DNA of 64,000 nt, from positions 1 to 64,000 of the forward strand of contig JAHUZV010000017.1 in assembly GCA_019264575.1 (NCBI GenBank), read 5' to 3'. The position numbers and the translations under genes were made by a program. This stretch comes from Vulcanococcus sp. (lineage in GTDB: Bacteria; Cyanobacteriota; Cyanobacteriia; PCC-6307; Cyanobiaceae). Each line of letters opens with the position of its first letter. Positions within the stretch are counted from its first letter, which is position 1. The notes beneath the pieces are model-generated. The model made no database searches and was not told the DNA's origin. It was given only the letters and a program-made list of their open reading frames with translations. Shown piece after piece: positions 18,939 to 28,459 of this stretch.

Positions 18939-19247
18939 TCAATCCCAGCGAGCAGGCTCCAGAAACAGCGCTGGATCCATCGGGCCAGCCACACGCTGTT
19001 CAGCAGCCGGATTGAGCGGGCCCTGCAACAGCTCCGCGCTCATCAGGCGTGCCGATTCCGGCAAAGCGGGCTGATCGGGATCAAACGCCGTGGGATGGCT
19101 GACGCTGCTAGAGAAGCCGCGGAAGATCAGCAGTTCAAAAGGTTCCATCGCGCCGGCCTCACCCGGCAGCTCACCGGTGAGCCGCAGCACGCGATCCGGG
19201 CGGCTGCGGCTGAGTTCTTCCAGCTGCGCCAGCAACTCAGAAACCAC
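18939..19247 (-). CDS. Conserved hypothetical protein, 102 aa
   Basis: The protein begins MVSELLAQLEELSRSRPDRVLRL and contains MEPFELLIFRGFSSSVSHPTAFD, a pattern I have seen in cyanobacterial proteins of unknown function. It is soluble with a helical start and a beta-rich middle. It overlaps the stop of the DUF3177 gene by 11 bp on the same strand, indicating translational coupling. Convergent with the cupin gene (4 bp). Confidence 0.72.
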   Translation of the reverse strand: MVSELLAQLEELSRSRPDRVLRLTGELPGEAGAMEPFELLIFRGFSSSVSHPTAFDPDQPALPESARLMSAELLQGPLNPAAEQRVAGPMDPALFLEPARWD

Positions 19248-19854
19248 CGGCCACCCGCCCCTGCTTCGGCAGCCTCACCAGCAACCACTGCAAGGCACCC
19301 ACCGCGTAGGCCACCAGGGCCACGTAGCCCACGAAGGCCGCGATGGTACCGGTCCAGCTGCCACCAAACACGAAGTTGAAGAAGCTGGCCGCACCGCCGT
19401 GCAGATCATCTGGGGCCTCCAGCCACACCCGGCACACCGGGCGGGTCACGCCGCCGCGCACGCAGTCCAGGGCTCGTGCACTGAGCAGAGCACCCACCCC
19501 CCCAAACACCGTCAAGCCCCAGCGCCAGGCGCGCACCGCAAACGGCAACGGACGCCAGGGGGGCAGGTCGTCGAGCTCCTCGTTGAGATCCACCCAGAAC
19601 CACACGCTCACCACCACCAGCAGCTGAGCCAAAAACGCCAGCAGGTAGCCGAGGGGCCTGTTGTCGGTGAGCAGCAGCACCGTGATCAACAGCAGGCTCG
19701 CCACCTTCCAATAGATGCCCATCAAGCGCACTAAGGCCTGCTCGCGCTTCCAGGCCGCCCACACCAACAGCACCAGCGGCAGCCCCACGGCAAAGACTGC
19801 AGCCAGGCGATAGTCCAGCCAGACAAGAGTGCGATAGAGCAGCAGGTCTGGCAC
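19237..19854 (-). CDS. DUF3177-family membrane protein
   Basis: A 205-residue polytopic protein with about five hydrophobic segments (residues roughly 15-34, 46-62, 68-86, 107-125, 165-188). The start LLYRTLVWLDYRLAAVFAVGLPLVLLVWA is typical of DUF3177, a cyanobacterial family of unknown function. It is the first gene of a two-gene leftward unit and is divergent from the FIST protein gene with 69 bp between starts. Confidence 0.82.
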   Translation of the reverse strand: MPDLLLYRTLVWLDYRLAAVFAVGLPLVLLVWAAWKREQALVRLMGIYWKVASLLLITVLLLTDNRPLGYLLAFLAQLLVVVSVWFWVDLNEELDDLPPWRPLPFAVRAWRWGLTVFGGVGALLSARALDCVRGGVTRPVCRVWLEAPDDLHGGAASFFNFVFGGSWTGTIAAFVGYVALVAYAVGALQWLLVRLPKQGRVAGGF

Positions 19855-19923
19855 GCAGAGGGGGGCGGCAAGCCGTCATTATCCCGGGCCTAACGCTGCA
19901 GCCAGCAGCAGTAGGGTCCAGCC

Positions 19924-21237
19924 ATGGCTCGGACGTTTCGCCTCCCCCATTCGCTGCAGTCCAGGATCGGCCCGCTGCTGCGGCGCCGCAACCGCCGGCA
20001 AGCCCGCTGCTGCACGGCCCTAAGCAATCAACCCGCCCTGGAAGCGGCGGTGGCAGATCTGAGCAAGCAACTCCGCGCCAGTGGCTTAAGCGGCACGGCG
20101 GATCTCGCCCTGGTGTTCTGCTCCACCGCCTACGCCACTGATCTGCAGCGCCTGCTGCCGCTCTTGCGTGAAGCCATTCCCAGCCGGCATTGGATCGGCT
20201 GTGCCGGCGGCGGGGTGGTGGGCACCGATGCCCAGGGCCAACCCCATGAACTGGAGCATCAGCCCGGCATCAGCGTGAGCCTGTTGCAGCTGCCGGGATC
20301 CGAGCTGCAGCTGTTTCATCTGGAGGCCGGGGGCCTGCCGGATCTCGATGGCCCCAGCCAGCAATGGGTGGACTGGGTGGGCGCTCAACCGGAAGGAGCC
20401 CACTCGATGTTGCTGTTCATCGATCCGGGCTGCCCGGCGATCAACGACCTGATCAGCGGCCTCGATTACGCCTATCCCGAGGCGGCCAAGGTGGGCGGCA
20501 TTGCTGGGCAGCACAACGCCAGCCACGGCTCCCTACTGCTCGACGATCAAGTAGTGGAGGGTGCCGTGGGCTGCCTGATCAGCGGTGCCTGGCGGATCGA
20601 TCCGGTGGTGGCCCAGGGCTGCCGCCCGATCGGCCCGGTATTTGAGGTGGAGAAGGCCGAGCGCAATGTGGTGCAGCGGCTCAGCGATGGCGATCACCAG
20701 GGCACCCCTGTGGCATGCCTACAGGCGATCCTCGAGCAGCTCAATCCTGAGGAGCGCGAGCTGGTTCGCCATTCCTTGTTTCTGGGCGTGGCCAAAAGCA
20801 GCTTTCAGCTGAGCAGCAACGACACGCCCGATGACGCCGCCTTCCTGGTGCGCAATTTGATCGGCGTCGATCCCCGCACCGGCTCGGTGGCGGTGGGCGA
20901 ACGGCTGCGCGTGGGCCAACGGGTGCAGTTCCAGCTGCGGGATGCCAACGCCTCACGCCAGGAGCAGCGGCAGCTGCTCAGCCGCCAACGCCGCCAGCAG
21001 CCGGAGCCGCTCGCCGCTCTGTTGTTTGCCTGCCTCGGCCGCGGCGAGGGGCTCTACGGCCAACCCGATGGAGACGTGAGCGCCTGCCGCGAGCAGTTTG
21101 AGCATGTGCCAGTGGCCGGCGCCTTCTGCAATGGCGAGATCGGACCGGTGGCTGGCGCCACCCACCTGCACGGCTACACCGCGAGCTGGGGCTTCCTGGT
21201 GCCCAACCATCCCCCCGCAGACAGCCCTGCCTCCTGA
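19924..21237 (+). CDS. FIST-domain signal transduction protein
   Basis: The 437-residue protein starts with a basic segment (residues 1-30, [11 protein letters not shown]) and continues with the FIST N domain (about 60-230: [56 protein letters not shown]) and FIST C domain (about 245-425, ending [19 protein letters not shown]). FIST domains are thought to bind small ligands such as amino acids and usually sit with sensor kinases or chemoreceptors; none is adjacent here. It lies 5 bp before trmB. Confidence 0.9.
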   Translation: MARTFRLPHSLQSRIGPLLRRRNRRQARCCTALSNQPALEAAVADLSKQLRASGLSGTADLALVFCSTAYATDLQRLLPLLREAIPSRHWIGCAGGGVVGTDAQGQPHELEHQPGISVSLLQLPGSELQLFHLEAGGLPDLDGPSQQWVDWVGAQPEGAHSMLLFIDPGCPAINDLISGLDYAYPEAAKVGGIAGQHNASHGSLLLDDQVVEGAVGCLISGAWRIDPVVAQGCRPIGPVFEVEKAERNVVQRLSDGDHQGTPVACLQAILEQLNPEERELVRHSLFLGVAKSSFQLSSNDTPDDAAFLVRNLIGVDPRTGSVAVGERLRVGQRVQFQLRDANASRQEQRQLLSRQRRQQPEPLAALLFACLGRGEGLYGQPDGDVSACREQFEHVPVAGAFCNGEIGPVAGATHLHGYTASWGFLVPNHPPADSPAS

Positions 21238-21242
21238 GCCGC

Positions 21243-21968
21243 ATGGTGCGCCAGCACGTCAACCCCCTCAGCCGCTTCTTCCAGCTGCCGCTGGAACTGC
21301 CCGCGCCGGCCGAGCTCTTTGCCGATCCGCAACAGCCGATCCACCTCGACATCGGCTGTGCCCGCGGCCGCTTCCTGCTGGCCTTGGCGCAGCAGCAACC
21401 CGCTGTGAATCACCTCGGCGTGGAGATCCGGCGGGCGCTGGTGCAGGCCGCTGAAGCCGACCGCCAAGCCCTCGCCCTGGGCAACCTCCACTACCTGTTC
21501 TGCAACGCCAATGTGAGCCTGCAGGCCTGGATGGCGGCGCTGCCGGCGGGCCAGCTCGATCTGGTGTCGATCCAGTTTCCGGATCCGTGGTTCAAGAAAA
21601 AGCACCACAAACGGCGGGTGCTGCAGCCAGAACTGCTGCTGGCAATCGCATCGGCCCTGGCACCGGGCAAACGCCTGTTCATGCAGAGCGATGTCCTCGC
21701 CGTGATCGAGCCGATGGTGGGCCTCACCGAAGCGAGTGGGTGCTTCAGCCGACCGGCAGCCGATGCGCGCCCCTGGCGAGCCGACAACCCCCTGCCGGTG
21801 CCCACGGAGCGGGAAACCTATGTACTGGGGCAAGAGCTGCCGGTGTATCGCGTGCTCTACGAACGCAACGAAGCACCGCTGCCGGAGCTGGCCGTGCTGG
21901 AGCAATGGCTGGAAGCCACCCCCGAACCCACCGATAATCCGCTCGAATCCGCAGTCCCCACGGCATGA
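21243..21968 (+). CDS. trmB: tRNA (guanine-N7-)-methyltransferase
   Basis: Methylates G46 of tRNAs using S-adenosylmethionine. The 241-residue protein has the SAM motif [24 protein letters not shown], and the conserved [17 protein letters not shown] segment. It begins 5 bp after the FIST gene and overlaps the ictB start by 4 bp (ATGA), so this is an operon. Confidence 0.95.
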   Translation: MVRQHVNPLSRFFQLPLELPAPAELFADPQQPIHLDIGCARGRFLLALAQQQPAVNHLGVEIRRALVQAAEADRQALALGNLHYLFCNANVSLQAWMAALPAGQLDLVSIQFPDPWFKKKHHKRRVLQPELLLAIASALAPGKRLFMQSDVLAVIEPMVGLTEASGCFSRPAADARPWRADNPLPVPTERETYVLGQELPVYRVLYERNEAPLPELAVLEQWLEATPEPTDNPLESAVPTA

Positions 21969-23287
21969 GCCTGGCCCCGGCGCCAACCACCCCCTGGCTA
22001 CTGCGCTGGCGAGGCCTGCTGGCCGGGGCCGCCTCCGGCCCAATCAGTTCACGCTTCAGTCTGCTGGCGGGGAATGTGCTCTGCGCGCTGATGGCCGGGC
22101 TGCCGCTTGTGACCCGTGGCGGTTTGAGCCTGCTGATCCTGGCGGCGGGGCTGCTCTGGTTGCTGTGGGCGCTCTGCACCCCAGCAGGGCGCATCGGCGG
22201 CATCAGCGGCTGGTTGCTCCTGATGCTCGGCATTGCCGTGTTGGCCACGGGCTTCTCGCCGGTGCCGATGGCGGCGTTCAAAGGGCTGCTGAAACTGATC
22301 AGCTACCTGGGCGTCTACGCCTTGATGCGCGAACTACTCGCGCGAGCGCCGCAGTGGTGGAACCGGATCGTGGCAGCCCTGCTGGCCGGTGAACTGGTGA
22401 GCGCTGTGATGGCGATTCGTCAGCTCTATGGCGACACCACGGAGCTGGCCCGCTGGGCCGACCCCAACTCCGTGGCCGACGGCACGATCCGCGTTTATGG
22501 CCCGCTCGAAAACCCCAACCTGCTGGCGGGATATCTGATCCCGATCCTGCCGATCGCCCTGGTGGCACTGCTGCGCTGGCGCTCGTGGCCGCAGCGGCTG
22601 TTTGCCGCGGCCTCGCTGCTCACCGGCAGCGCGGCGCTGTTTCTGAGCTACAGCCGCGGCGGCTGGCTGGGGATGCTCGCAGCCCTGGGCGCGGTTGTGC
22701 TGCTTCTGGTGCTGCGGCAAACCCGCCAGTGGCCCACGCTGTGGCGCCGGCTGTTTCCGCTGCTGCTGATCAGCGCGGCCGTGGCGGTGCTGGTGGTCGC
22801 CGTCACCCAGATCGAACCGCTGCGCATCCGGGTGATGAGCCTGGTGGCCGGCCGGCAAGACAGCTCCAACAACTTCCGGATCAACGTGTGGCTGGCGGCG
22901 ATCGAGATGTTCCAAGACCGGCCTTGGCTGGGCATCGGCCCCGGCAACAGCGCCTTCAACCTGATCTATCCGCTGTATCAACAGCCCAAGTTCAACGCGC
23001 TGAGCGCCTATTCGGTTCCGCTGGAGCTGCTGGTGGAGGGCGGCATCCCCAACCTGCTGGCTGGCCTTGGCCTGCTGGCGGCGAGCATCCGCGCCGGCTG
23101 GGCGCAGCTCAAAGGCGAATCGGCCTGGGCGCTGCCGGCCCTGGCGGCCCTGGCGGCGATCGCCGGGTTGTGCATGCAAGGCATCACCGACACGATCTTT
23201 TTCCGCCCCGAAGTGCAGCTCACCGGCTGGTTCTGCCTGGCCACCCTCAGCGTGAGCCGCAGCGCCCAGGCCAGCGGCGATGCCTGA
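21965..23287 (+). CDS. ictB: IctB-type O-antigen ligase-like membrane protein
   Basis: A 440-residue protein with about ten hydrophobic segments and the Wzy/O-antigen-ligase signature region, including [17 protein letters not shown], the lumenal/periplasmic loop with [27 protein letters not shown], and [17 protein letters not shown]. IctB was first proposed as a bicarbonate transporter; the fold suggests a polymer ligase, so the role is open. Overlaps trmB by 4 bp and the kinase gene by 8 bp. Confidence 0.9.
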   Translation: MSLAPAPTTPWLLRWRGLLAGAASGPISSRFSLLAGNVLCALMAGLPLVTRGGLSLLILAAGLLWLLWALCTPAGRIGGISGWLLLMLGIAVLATGFSPVPMAAFKGLLKLISYLGVYALMRELLARAPQWWNRIVAALLAGELVSAVMAIRQLYGDTTELARWADPNSVADGTIRVYGPLENPNLLAGYLIPILPIALVALLRWRSWPQRLFAAASLLTGSAALFLSYSRGGWLGMLAALGAVVLLLVLRQTRQWPTLWRRLFPLLLISAAVAVLVVAVTQIEPLRIRVMSLVAGRQDSSNNFRINVWLAAIEMFQDRPWLGIGPGNSAFNLIYPLYQQPKFNALSAYSVPLELLVEGGIPNLLAGLGLLAASIRAGWAQLKGESAWALPALAALAAIAGLCMQGITDTIFFRPEVQLTGWFCLATLSVSRSAQASGDA

Positions 23288-24248
23288 GGCCCAGCCACCC
23301 CTGATCGCCGGCTTCGATGCCGGCCAGACCCACACCACCTGCCGGCTGGCGACCCTGCGCAGCGATGGCTCGTGGCAGACCCTCGCTGAGGGCCAGGGCA
23401 GCGGTGTGACCCACCTGGCAGCAGCCGGTGGCGCCGAGCGCTTTCAACAGGCGCTGCGCAGCAGCCTGACGGCCGCCCTGGCTGCGGCACAACTCCACCC
23501 AGAAACGAGCCTGAAGGCTGCCGGCATCGGCGCCAGCGGCATCGAAGCGGGCAGCCCTGTGCAACGCGAGGCCACGGCCCTGGTTGCCCAAGTGCTCCAG
23601 CTCGCCAGCGAGCACGCCGTGGTGGTGGGCGATGAGCGCACTGCGCTGGCCGGTGCCTTTGGCGGTGGCGCCGGCATCCTGGTGATCAGCGGCACCGGCT
23701 GCATCGCTGTGGGCAGCAACGGCCAGGGGCAGATGCATCGCTGCGGCGGCTGGGGCTGGCTGCTGGATGGGGCCGGCTCCGCCATGGACATCGGCCGCGA
23801 TGGCCTCGCCGTGAGCGTGCAAATGGCCGATGGACGCTCGGCGGATAGCGCATTGCGACCCGCGCTCTGGCAGGCGCTGGGCGCCGATTCAGCCCAGGCG
23901 GTGAAGGCGGCCGTGGTGGCGCCGGGCTTCGGTGCCGCGGGCTTTGCCCGCCTCGCCCCGGTGGTGGATGGGCTGGCCCAGGCCGGCGACAGCCACGCCC
24001 AGGCGGTGATCACGCGGTCTGCCGAGGCCCTGGCGCTGATGGTGCACGGCGTGGCCGAGCACCTGCACCTGGCGCAGCCAGCGGTTTGCGGCGTTGGCGG
24101 TGCCCTGCACCACCTGCAGCAGCTCCAGCAGGGTTTCCGGGCCGCACTGCAGCAGCATCTCCCGGCGGCCACGCTGCAAGATCCCGCCGGTGATGCCTGC
24201 AGCGGAGCGCTCAGCCTTGCCGCTCAGGCGGCGATCAAGCCGCGTTGA
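23280..24248 (+). CDS. BadF/BadG-family ATPase, probable N-acetylglucosamine kinase
   Basis: The 322-residue protein belongs to the ASKHA fold: phosphate 1 loop IAGFDAGQTHTTCRLA, GIGASGIEAGSP, GDERTALAGAFGGGAGILVISGTGCIA, and adenosine motif VCGVGGAL. Mammalian GlcNAc kinase and bacterial sugar kinases share this architecture. Next to it lies glmM, on the other strand and overlapping by 14 bp at the 3' ends, which supports an amino-sugar role by context. Overlaps ictB by 8 bp. Confidence 0.85.
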   Translation: MPEAQPPLIAGFDAGQTHTTCRLATLRSDGSWQTLAEGQGSGVTHLAAAGGAERFQQALRSSLTAALAAAQLHPETSLKAAGIGASGIEAGSPVQREATALVAQVLQLASEHAVVVGDERTALAGAFGGGAGILVISGTGCIAVGSNGQGQMHRCGGWGWLLDGAGSAMDIGRDGLAVSVQMADGRSADSALRPALWQALGADSAQAVKAAVVAPGFGAAGFARLAPVVDGLAQAGDSHAQAVITRSAEALALMVHGVAEHLHLAQPAVCGVGGALHHLQQLQQGFRAALQQHLPAATLQDPAGDACSGALSLAAQAAIKPR

Positions 24249-25650
24249 GGTACTGGTCCGCCAGCGCGGCCAGATGCTCACTCCAATGGTCCACATCCCC
24301 CTGCTCAGCGGCTTCCACCATCACGCGAAGCAGAGGCTCGGTGCCGCTGGCACGCACCAACACGCGACCTGAGCCGTGCATGGCTTCCTCCGCCTGCTGC
24401 ACCGCCTCGCTGAGCGGAGTGCAGCTCTGCCAGCCGGTGCGGCGCCCTTTGTCGGGCACGGTCACATTCACCAGGCGCTGGGGGTAGGGGTGGAAGCTGC
24501 TGTCCATCCAATCGGCGAGGGAGCCACCCCGCGCCTGAATCAAGGTGGCCACCTGCAGAGCGGTGAGCAGGCCGTCGCCGCTCATGCCATGGCGGGCCGA
24601 GAGGATGTGGCCCGACTGCTCACCCCCCAACGCCGCTCCGAGCTCTTCCATGGCGGCATGCACGTATTGATCGCCCACAGCGGTGCGTTCCAGCAACCCG
24701 CCTGAGGCCTGCCAGGCCCGCTCGAAACCGAGGTTGCTCATCACCGTGGCCACAATCCGGTTCTCGGGCAGGGCGCCCTCGGCCATCAGGGCCTGGCCCC
24801 AGAGGTACAAGATCTGATCGCCATCCACCACCCGGCCGCGGCCATCCACCGCCAGCATCCGATCGGCGTCGCCATCAAAGGCAAACCCCATCGCGGCGCC
24901 CCGCTCCAACACGGCGGCCCGCAGCGGCTCGAGATGGGTGCTGCCGCAGTTCTGGTTGATGCGGCGGCCATCGGGCTCGCCGTGCAGCACGGTGAGATCG
25001 GCCCCGAGGGCGCGGAAGAGCGCTTCACCGCAGCTGCTGGCTGAACCCCAGCAGAGGTCGAGCACGATGCGGCAGCCATCCAACCGAGCACCGGCCACGC
25101 TCTCCAGCAGGCGCTGCTGGTACGCCTCCAGCAGGTCGGGGCGCTGCTGCAACCGGCCAGTGCCGCAAAAACCGTTGCCGCAGGAGCCATCAACAGCGCC
25201 ATGCAGGCCGGCTTCGATCGCCGCCTGCTGCTCCTTGCCGAGCTTGGCGCCGCAGGCGCCGAACACCTTGATGCCGTTGTCGTGGGGGGGGTTGTGGCTG
25301 GCACTCACCATCAAGCCGCCGCTGCCGCCCAGCTGGCGGATCGCCCCCGGCACGGCAGGGGTGGGGCACAGCCCCAGATCGAGCACCTCGCGCCCCGCCG
25401 CGGTGAGGCCGGCGGCCAATGCCGCCACCAACATCGGCCCACTGCTGCGCGAATCGCTGCCCAGCAGGATCGGCCCACCCTGCGGCAGCACCTGGCCGCA
25501 CCAATAACCCAGCTGCAACGCCAGCACCGGAGTGATCTGCTGGCCCACCCGGCCGCGGATGCCATCGGTGCCGAAGGCGGCTGTGCCCTGGGGCAAGGGG
25601 GTTCCCAGCGGGAACGCAGCCAGGGAAAACGCAGCCGACTCGGCCATCAC
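24235..25650 (-). CDS. glmM: Phosphoglucosamine mutase
   Basis: Interconverts glucosamine-6-phosphate and glucosamine-1-phosphate for UDP-GlcNAc synthesis. The phosphoserine loop MVSASHNPPHDNGIK (active Ser), FGTDGIRGRVG at the N-terminus, metal loop DGDADRML and C-terminal phosphate site VRASGTEPLLRVMVEA are intact. Length 471 residues. Its 3' end overlaps the BadF kinase gene; upstream is a small membrane protein on the same strand (40 bp gap). Confidence 0.96.
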   Translation of the reverse strand: MMAESAAFSLAAFPLGTPLPQGTAAFGTDGIRGRVGQQITPVLALQLGYWCGQVLPQGGPILLGSDSRSSGPMLVAALAAGLTAAGREVLDLGLCPTPAVPGAIRQLGGSGGLMVSASHNPPHDNGIKVFGACGAKLGKEQQAAIEAGLHGAVDGSCGNGFCGTGRLQQRPDLLEAYQQRLLESVAGARLDGCRIVLDLCWGSASSCGEALFRALGADLTVLHGEPDGRRINQNCGSTHLEPLRAAVLERGAAMGFAFDGDADRMLAVDGRGRVVDGDQILYLWGQALMAEGALPENRIVATVMSNLGFERAWQASGGLLERTAVGDQYVHAAMEELGAALGGEQSGHILSARHGMSGDGLLTALQVATLIQARGGSLADWMDSSFHPYPQRLVNVTVPDKGRRTGWQSCTPLSEAVQQAEEAMHGSGRVLVRASGTEPLLRVMVEAAEQGDVDHWSEHLAALADQYLNAA

Positions 25651-25690
25651 ACCAACGCACCTGAGGCGGCCTGCAGGCTAGGCCGAGGCC

Positions 25691-25915
25691 TCAGCGCCAC
25701 CTCCGGGGCCACCAGGCCCAGAGCACCAGCTCCACAACCGCCCAGAGCAGCACGCCGCCCACCAGCCAGCCGGGCAGCAGCTGCAGCGGCCACAGCGGGC
25801 GCAGCAGCATCAGCGCACCCGCCAGGGCCCAAACCTGCAACACCCGCCGCCGTTGCCGCCACCCCGGCAACACCGTGAGGCTCGGCGGAAGCGAAGGCAG
25901 ACGCAGCCGGCCCAT
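25691..25915 (-). CDS. Small two-span membrane protein, 74 aa
   Basis: ATG at 25915 gives MGRLRLPSLPPSLTVLPGWR, a basic RQRRR stretch and two hydrophobic segments (about 27-44 and 49-68), ending PRRWR. The open frame extends upstream in the opposite gene, but this start fits best and its reading gives a compact inner-membrane-like protein with positive ends. It lies upstream of glmM on the same strand. The start overlaps the divergent transglycosylase start inside CCATGG. Not recognised. Confidence 0.6.
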   Translation of the reverse strand: MGRLRLPSLPPSLTVLPGWRQRRRVLQVWALAGALMLLRPLWPLQLLPGWLVGGVLLWAVVELVLWAWWPRRWR

Positions 25916-27956
25916 GGCCTGGGGAGGAGATCTCCCCAAGAATGCCAACACCTGTTGCACCGCGTTGCCCCAGCTGCGCCCCTCCGCCGTTCTGCTGATC
26001 GGTGCCACCTGCCTGGGCAGCGGGATCGCATTGGCCGCGGCACGCCAGGCTCTCGTGCGGCTGGCACCTCCGCTCAACCCCGCCAGCAGCACAGCCGCCC
26101 TGCAGGCGGCCCGCTGGCACAGTCTCGATCCAGAGCGCCGGCGCGATGCGGCGCTGCTGCTGAGCGCCCAGCCCGGGCTCACGGCCAAAGAGCGTCAACA
26201 GCTGCTCCAGGGCCAAGGCTGGGGCCACGGGCCCCTGGCCGCTGTGGTGTTGAAGCAATCCGCCCAGAGCGCAGCAGCCCTGGGCCAACAGCAGCGGGCT
26301 CAGGGCCTGTGGCAAACCTTGCTGCGCCGCTTCCCGCAGGAACCCGCCAGCGCCGATGCGCTCTACGCCCTGGGCCAGCGCCAGCTGCTGCTGCGTCGCT
26401 TTCCTGCCCATCCGGCTGCCTTGGCCGCTGCGCTGGAAGCTGGCGACAGCCTGCATCTGGCCCGCTGGGGGGCTCGCTGGCCCGGCGCTGAAGCGCTGCT
26501 GCTGCGCTCCTGCCAAAAGCCCAAACAACCCCTCACCCCCGAGCAACGGCAGCAGCTGGCCAGCGGGCTGCTGCAGTTGGGGCAAGGGGAGCCTGCCGAA
26601 CGCTGTCTGGCGGGGGAGCCACCATCGCCGGAGCTGGCCCTGAGCCTCGGGCGCAGCCTGCTGCGGGGCAGCAGCGCCGATCAAGCGCGAGGCCAGCAGC
26701 TGCTGCTGAAGCTCGCCGTGCAGCAGCCCAGCAGCCCCTTGGGCACAGAAGCCACCGCCCTGTTGGCCGAAGAGCCCGGCGCTGAGGCGCTCAAGCTGCT
26801 GGAGCAACTGCCGGCCAGCCTGCGCAACGGGCCAGCTGTGCAGGCGCGGCTGGCACTGGAGCAGCGCATCCCCTGGCAACCGGTGTTGCAGCACTGGCCG
26901 GAAGAGCCGAGCAGCTGGGAGCTGCAGTGGCAATTAGCGCGCAAGGCCCTGCTCCAACGGCGCTGGGCGGAGGCCGATCAGATCCTGGGGGCCATCTCGA
27001 GCAGCAAGCTGCCAGCCGTGTTGGCGGCGCGGCAACTGTTCTGGCAGGGCTACATCGCCCAGAAACAAGGCCAGAGCTCCCGGGCCAAGGAGCTCTGGCA
27101 GACGCTGCTGCGCATCCAACCCGTGGGCTACTACAGCTGGCGGGCGATGATGCGGCTCGAGCAGCCGCTGCCCGCCGCCGCGCCGCTAGCAACCGGCAGC
27201 CTTCAACCCGAACTCACTTGGCAGCCTCTGGGCAGCGGCAACCCGCGCCTCGATGAGCTGTGGCGCACAGGGCAGGCCCTGGAAGCCTGGGAGAGCTGGC
27301 GGCATCAGCGTGGTGGCCGCCCGCCCCAGGGGCCGACCCAACTGCTGCTCGAGGGGCGCCTGCGCACCAGCATCGGCGACGACTGGACCGGCCTGGGCCA
27401 ACTGGAGTTCGCCAACCTGCGCCTGCCCCAAACCGATTGCCGCCAGCAGTGGCAGCGGGCCCAGCAGCAGCACCCGCGGCGCTTCCAGGCGGAGCTGAGC
27501 CAGGCCTCCCGCGAGGAGGGTGTGGATCAGGAGCTGCTCTGGGCCGTGGCGCGGCAGGAATCACGCTTCAGCCCAGGCGTGAGTTCGCCGGTGGGTGCCG
27601 TGGGGCTGCTGCAACTGATGCCCGAGACCGCCGCTGAACTGGCTAGCCGAGGGGTGAGCAGCGAGGAATTGCAGAACCCAGCCCTCAACGCGCGTTTGGG
27701 TGCCCGCTACCTGCAGCGCCTGCAGCAGCTCTGGCCCAACCAACCCTTCCTCACCGTGGCCAGCTACAACGCTGGGCCTGGCGCCGTGGCGAGCTGGCTG
27801 ACTCCAGCTCTACCGGATCCCAAGCAGGAGCCAGAGCTGTGGAGCGAAGCCATTCCCTACCCCGAAACCCGCTTGTACGTGAAAAAAGTGCTGGGGAACC
27901 TATGGAGCTACCAGCTGCTGCAGGGGGATCCAGCTCAGATCTGCCCGCGCAACTAA
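25914..27956 (+). CDS. Soluble-type lytic murein transglycosylase
   Basis: Cleaves peptidoglycan between MurNAc and GlcNAc. The 680-residue protein starts with a signal-anchor-like segment (about 24-44), then a long helical superhelix of TPR-like repeats rich in Leu/Gln/Ala (about 60-500), and the SLT domain (about 540-660) with catalytic ES in VARQESRFSPGVSSPVGA, LLQLMPETA, and the NAGPGAV motif. This is Slt70-like. Start chosen at ATG 25914; a GTG at 25875 adds 13 residues. The gene is divergent from the 74-aa protein. Confidence 0.88.
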   Translation: MAWGGDLPKNANTCCTALPQLRPSAVLLIGATCLGSGIALAAARQALVRLAPPLNPASSTAALQAARWHSLDPERRRDAALLLSAQPGLTAKERQQLLQGQGWGHGPLAAVVLKQSAQSAAALGQQQRAQGLWQTLLRRFPQEPASADALYALGQRQLLLRRFPAHPAALAAALEAGDSLHLARWGARWPGAEALLLRSCQKPKQPLTPEQRQQLASGLLQLGQGEPAERCLAGEPPSPELALSLGRSLLRGSSADQARGQQLLLKLAVQQPSSPLGTEATALLAEEPGAEALKLLEQLPASLRNGPAVQARLALEQRIPWQPVLQHWPEEPSSWELQWQLARKALLQRRWAEADQILGAISSSKLPAVLAARQLFWQGYIAQKQGQSSRAKELWQTLLRIQPVGYYSWRAMMRLEQPLPAAAPLATGSLQPELTWQPLGSGNPRLDELWRTGQALEAWESWRHQRGGRPPQGPTQLLLEGRLRTSIGDDWTGLGQLEFANLRLPQTDCRQQWQRAQQQHPRRFQAELSQASREEGVDQELLWAVARQESRFSPGVSSPVGAVGLLQLMPETAAELASRGVSSEELQNPALNARLGARYLQRLQQLWPNQPFLTVASYNAGPGAVASWLTPALPDPKQEPELWSEAIPYPETRLYVKKVLGNLWSYQLLQGDPAQICPRN

Positions 27957-28459
27957 GCGAGCAGCGGGGCAAGCCGATCGTGCGCCAGTGCCCCCAGGCT
28001 GATCCCCACCAGCACCCACACACTGAGGCCGAGGGCTCCCATCAGCGGAGCGGGCGCGAAGCGCAGGCGGCTCAGATCCAGGCGGGCCAGCAGCACCGAC
28101 GACGCCAACACCAGCACCTCAGCCAACACCGCCAGGTGCAGCAGGTAAAGGCCCCCCGTGATCACGATCAGCAGCGTCACCACCAGGGTGAGGGCCTTGC
28201 TGGCCGCCATCAGTTGCGACAGCTCCCGCAGCAGCAGATCGGGCATGGCGCAGAACACCACCACCACCAGAGCCTGCAGGCATTGCAGCGGCCAGAACAG
28301 GGGCCCGGCCAGCTCCAGCTGCAGGGGGGTTTCAGCTCGGGTGAGCAGCAAGGGAGCCACCTCCGCCCAATGCAGCCCCATGTAGCCGCTCACCAGCAGC
28401 AGCACCAACAACATCGGTGCCCGCAGCGGCAGCAGCAGCAGACCAAACACAGCTTTCAC
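27953..28459 (-). CDS. Polytopic membrane protein, 168 aa
   Basis: GTG at 28459 overlaps the stop of the NIL-ferredoxin gene by 4 bp (GTGA), so translation is coupled. The protein begins MKAVFGLLLLPLRAPMLLVLLL and has four or five hydrophobic segments with few charged residues. No family recognised. The 3' end overlaps that of the lytic transglycosylase by 4 bp. The coupling to a ferredoxin-like protein suggests a membrane redox partner; this is inference. Confidence 0.68.
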   Translation of the reverse strand: MKAVFGLLLLPLRAPMLLVLLLVSGYMGLHWAEVAPLLLTRAETPLQLELAGPLFWPLQCLQALVVVVFCAMPDLLLRELSQLMAASKALTLVVTLLIVITGGLYLLHLAVLAEVLVLASSVLLARLDLSRLRFAPAPLMGALGLSVWVLVGISLGALAHDRLAPLLA

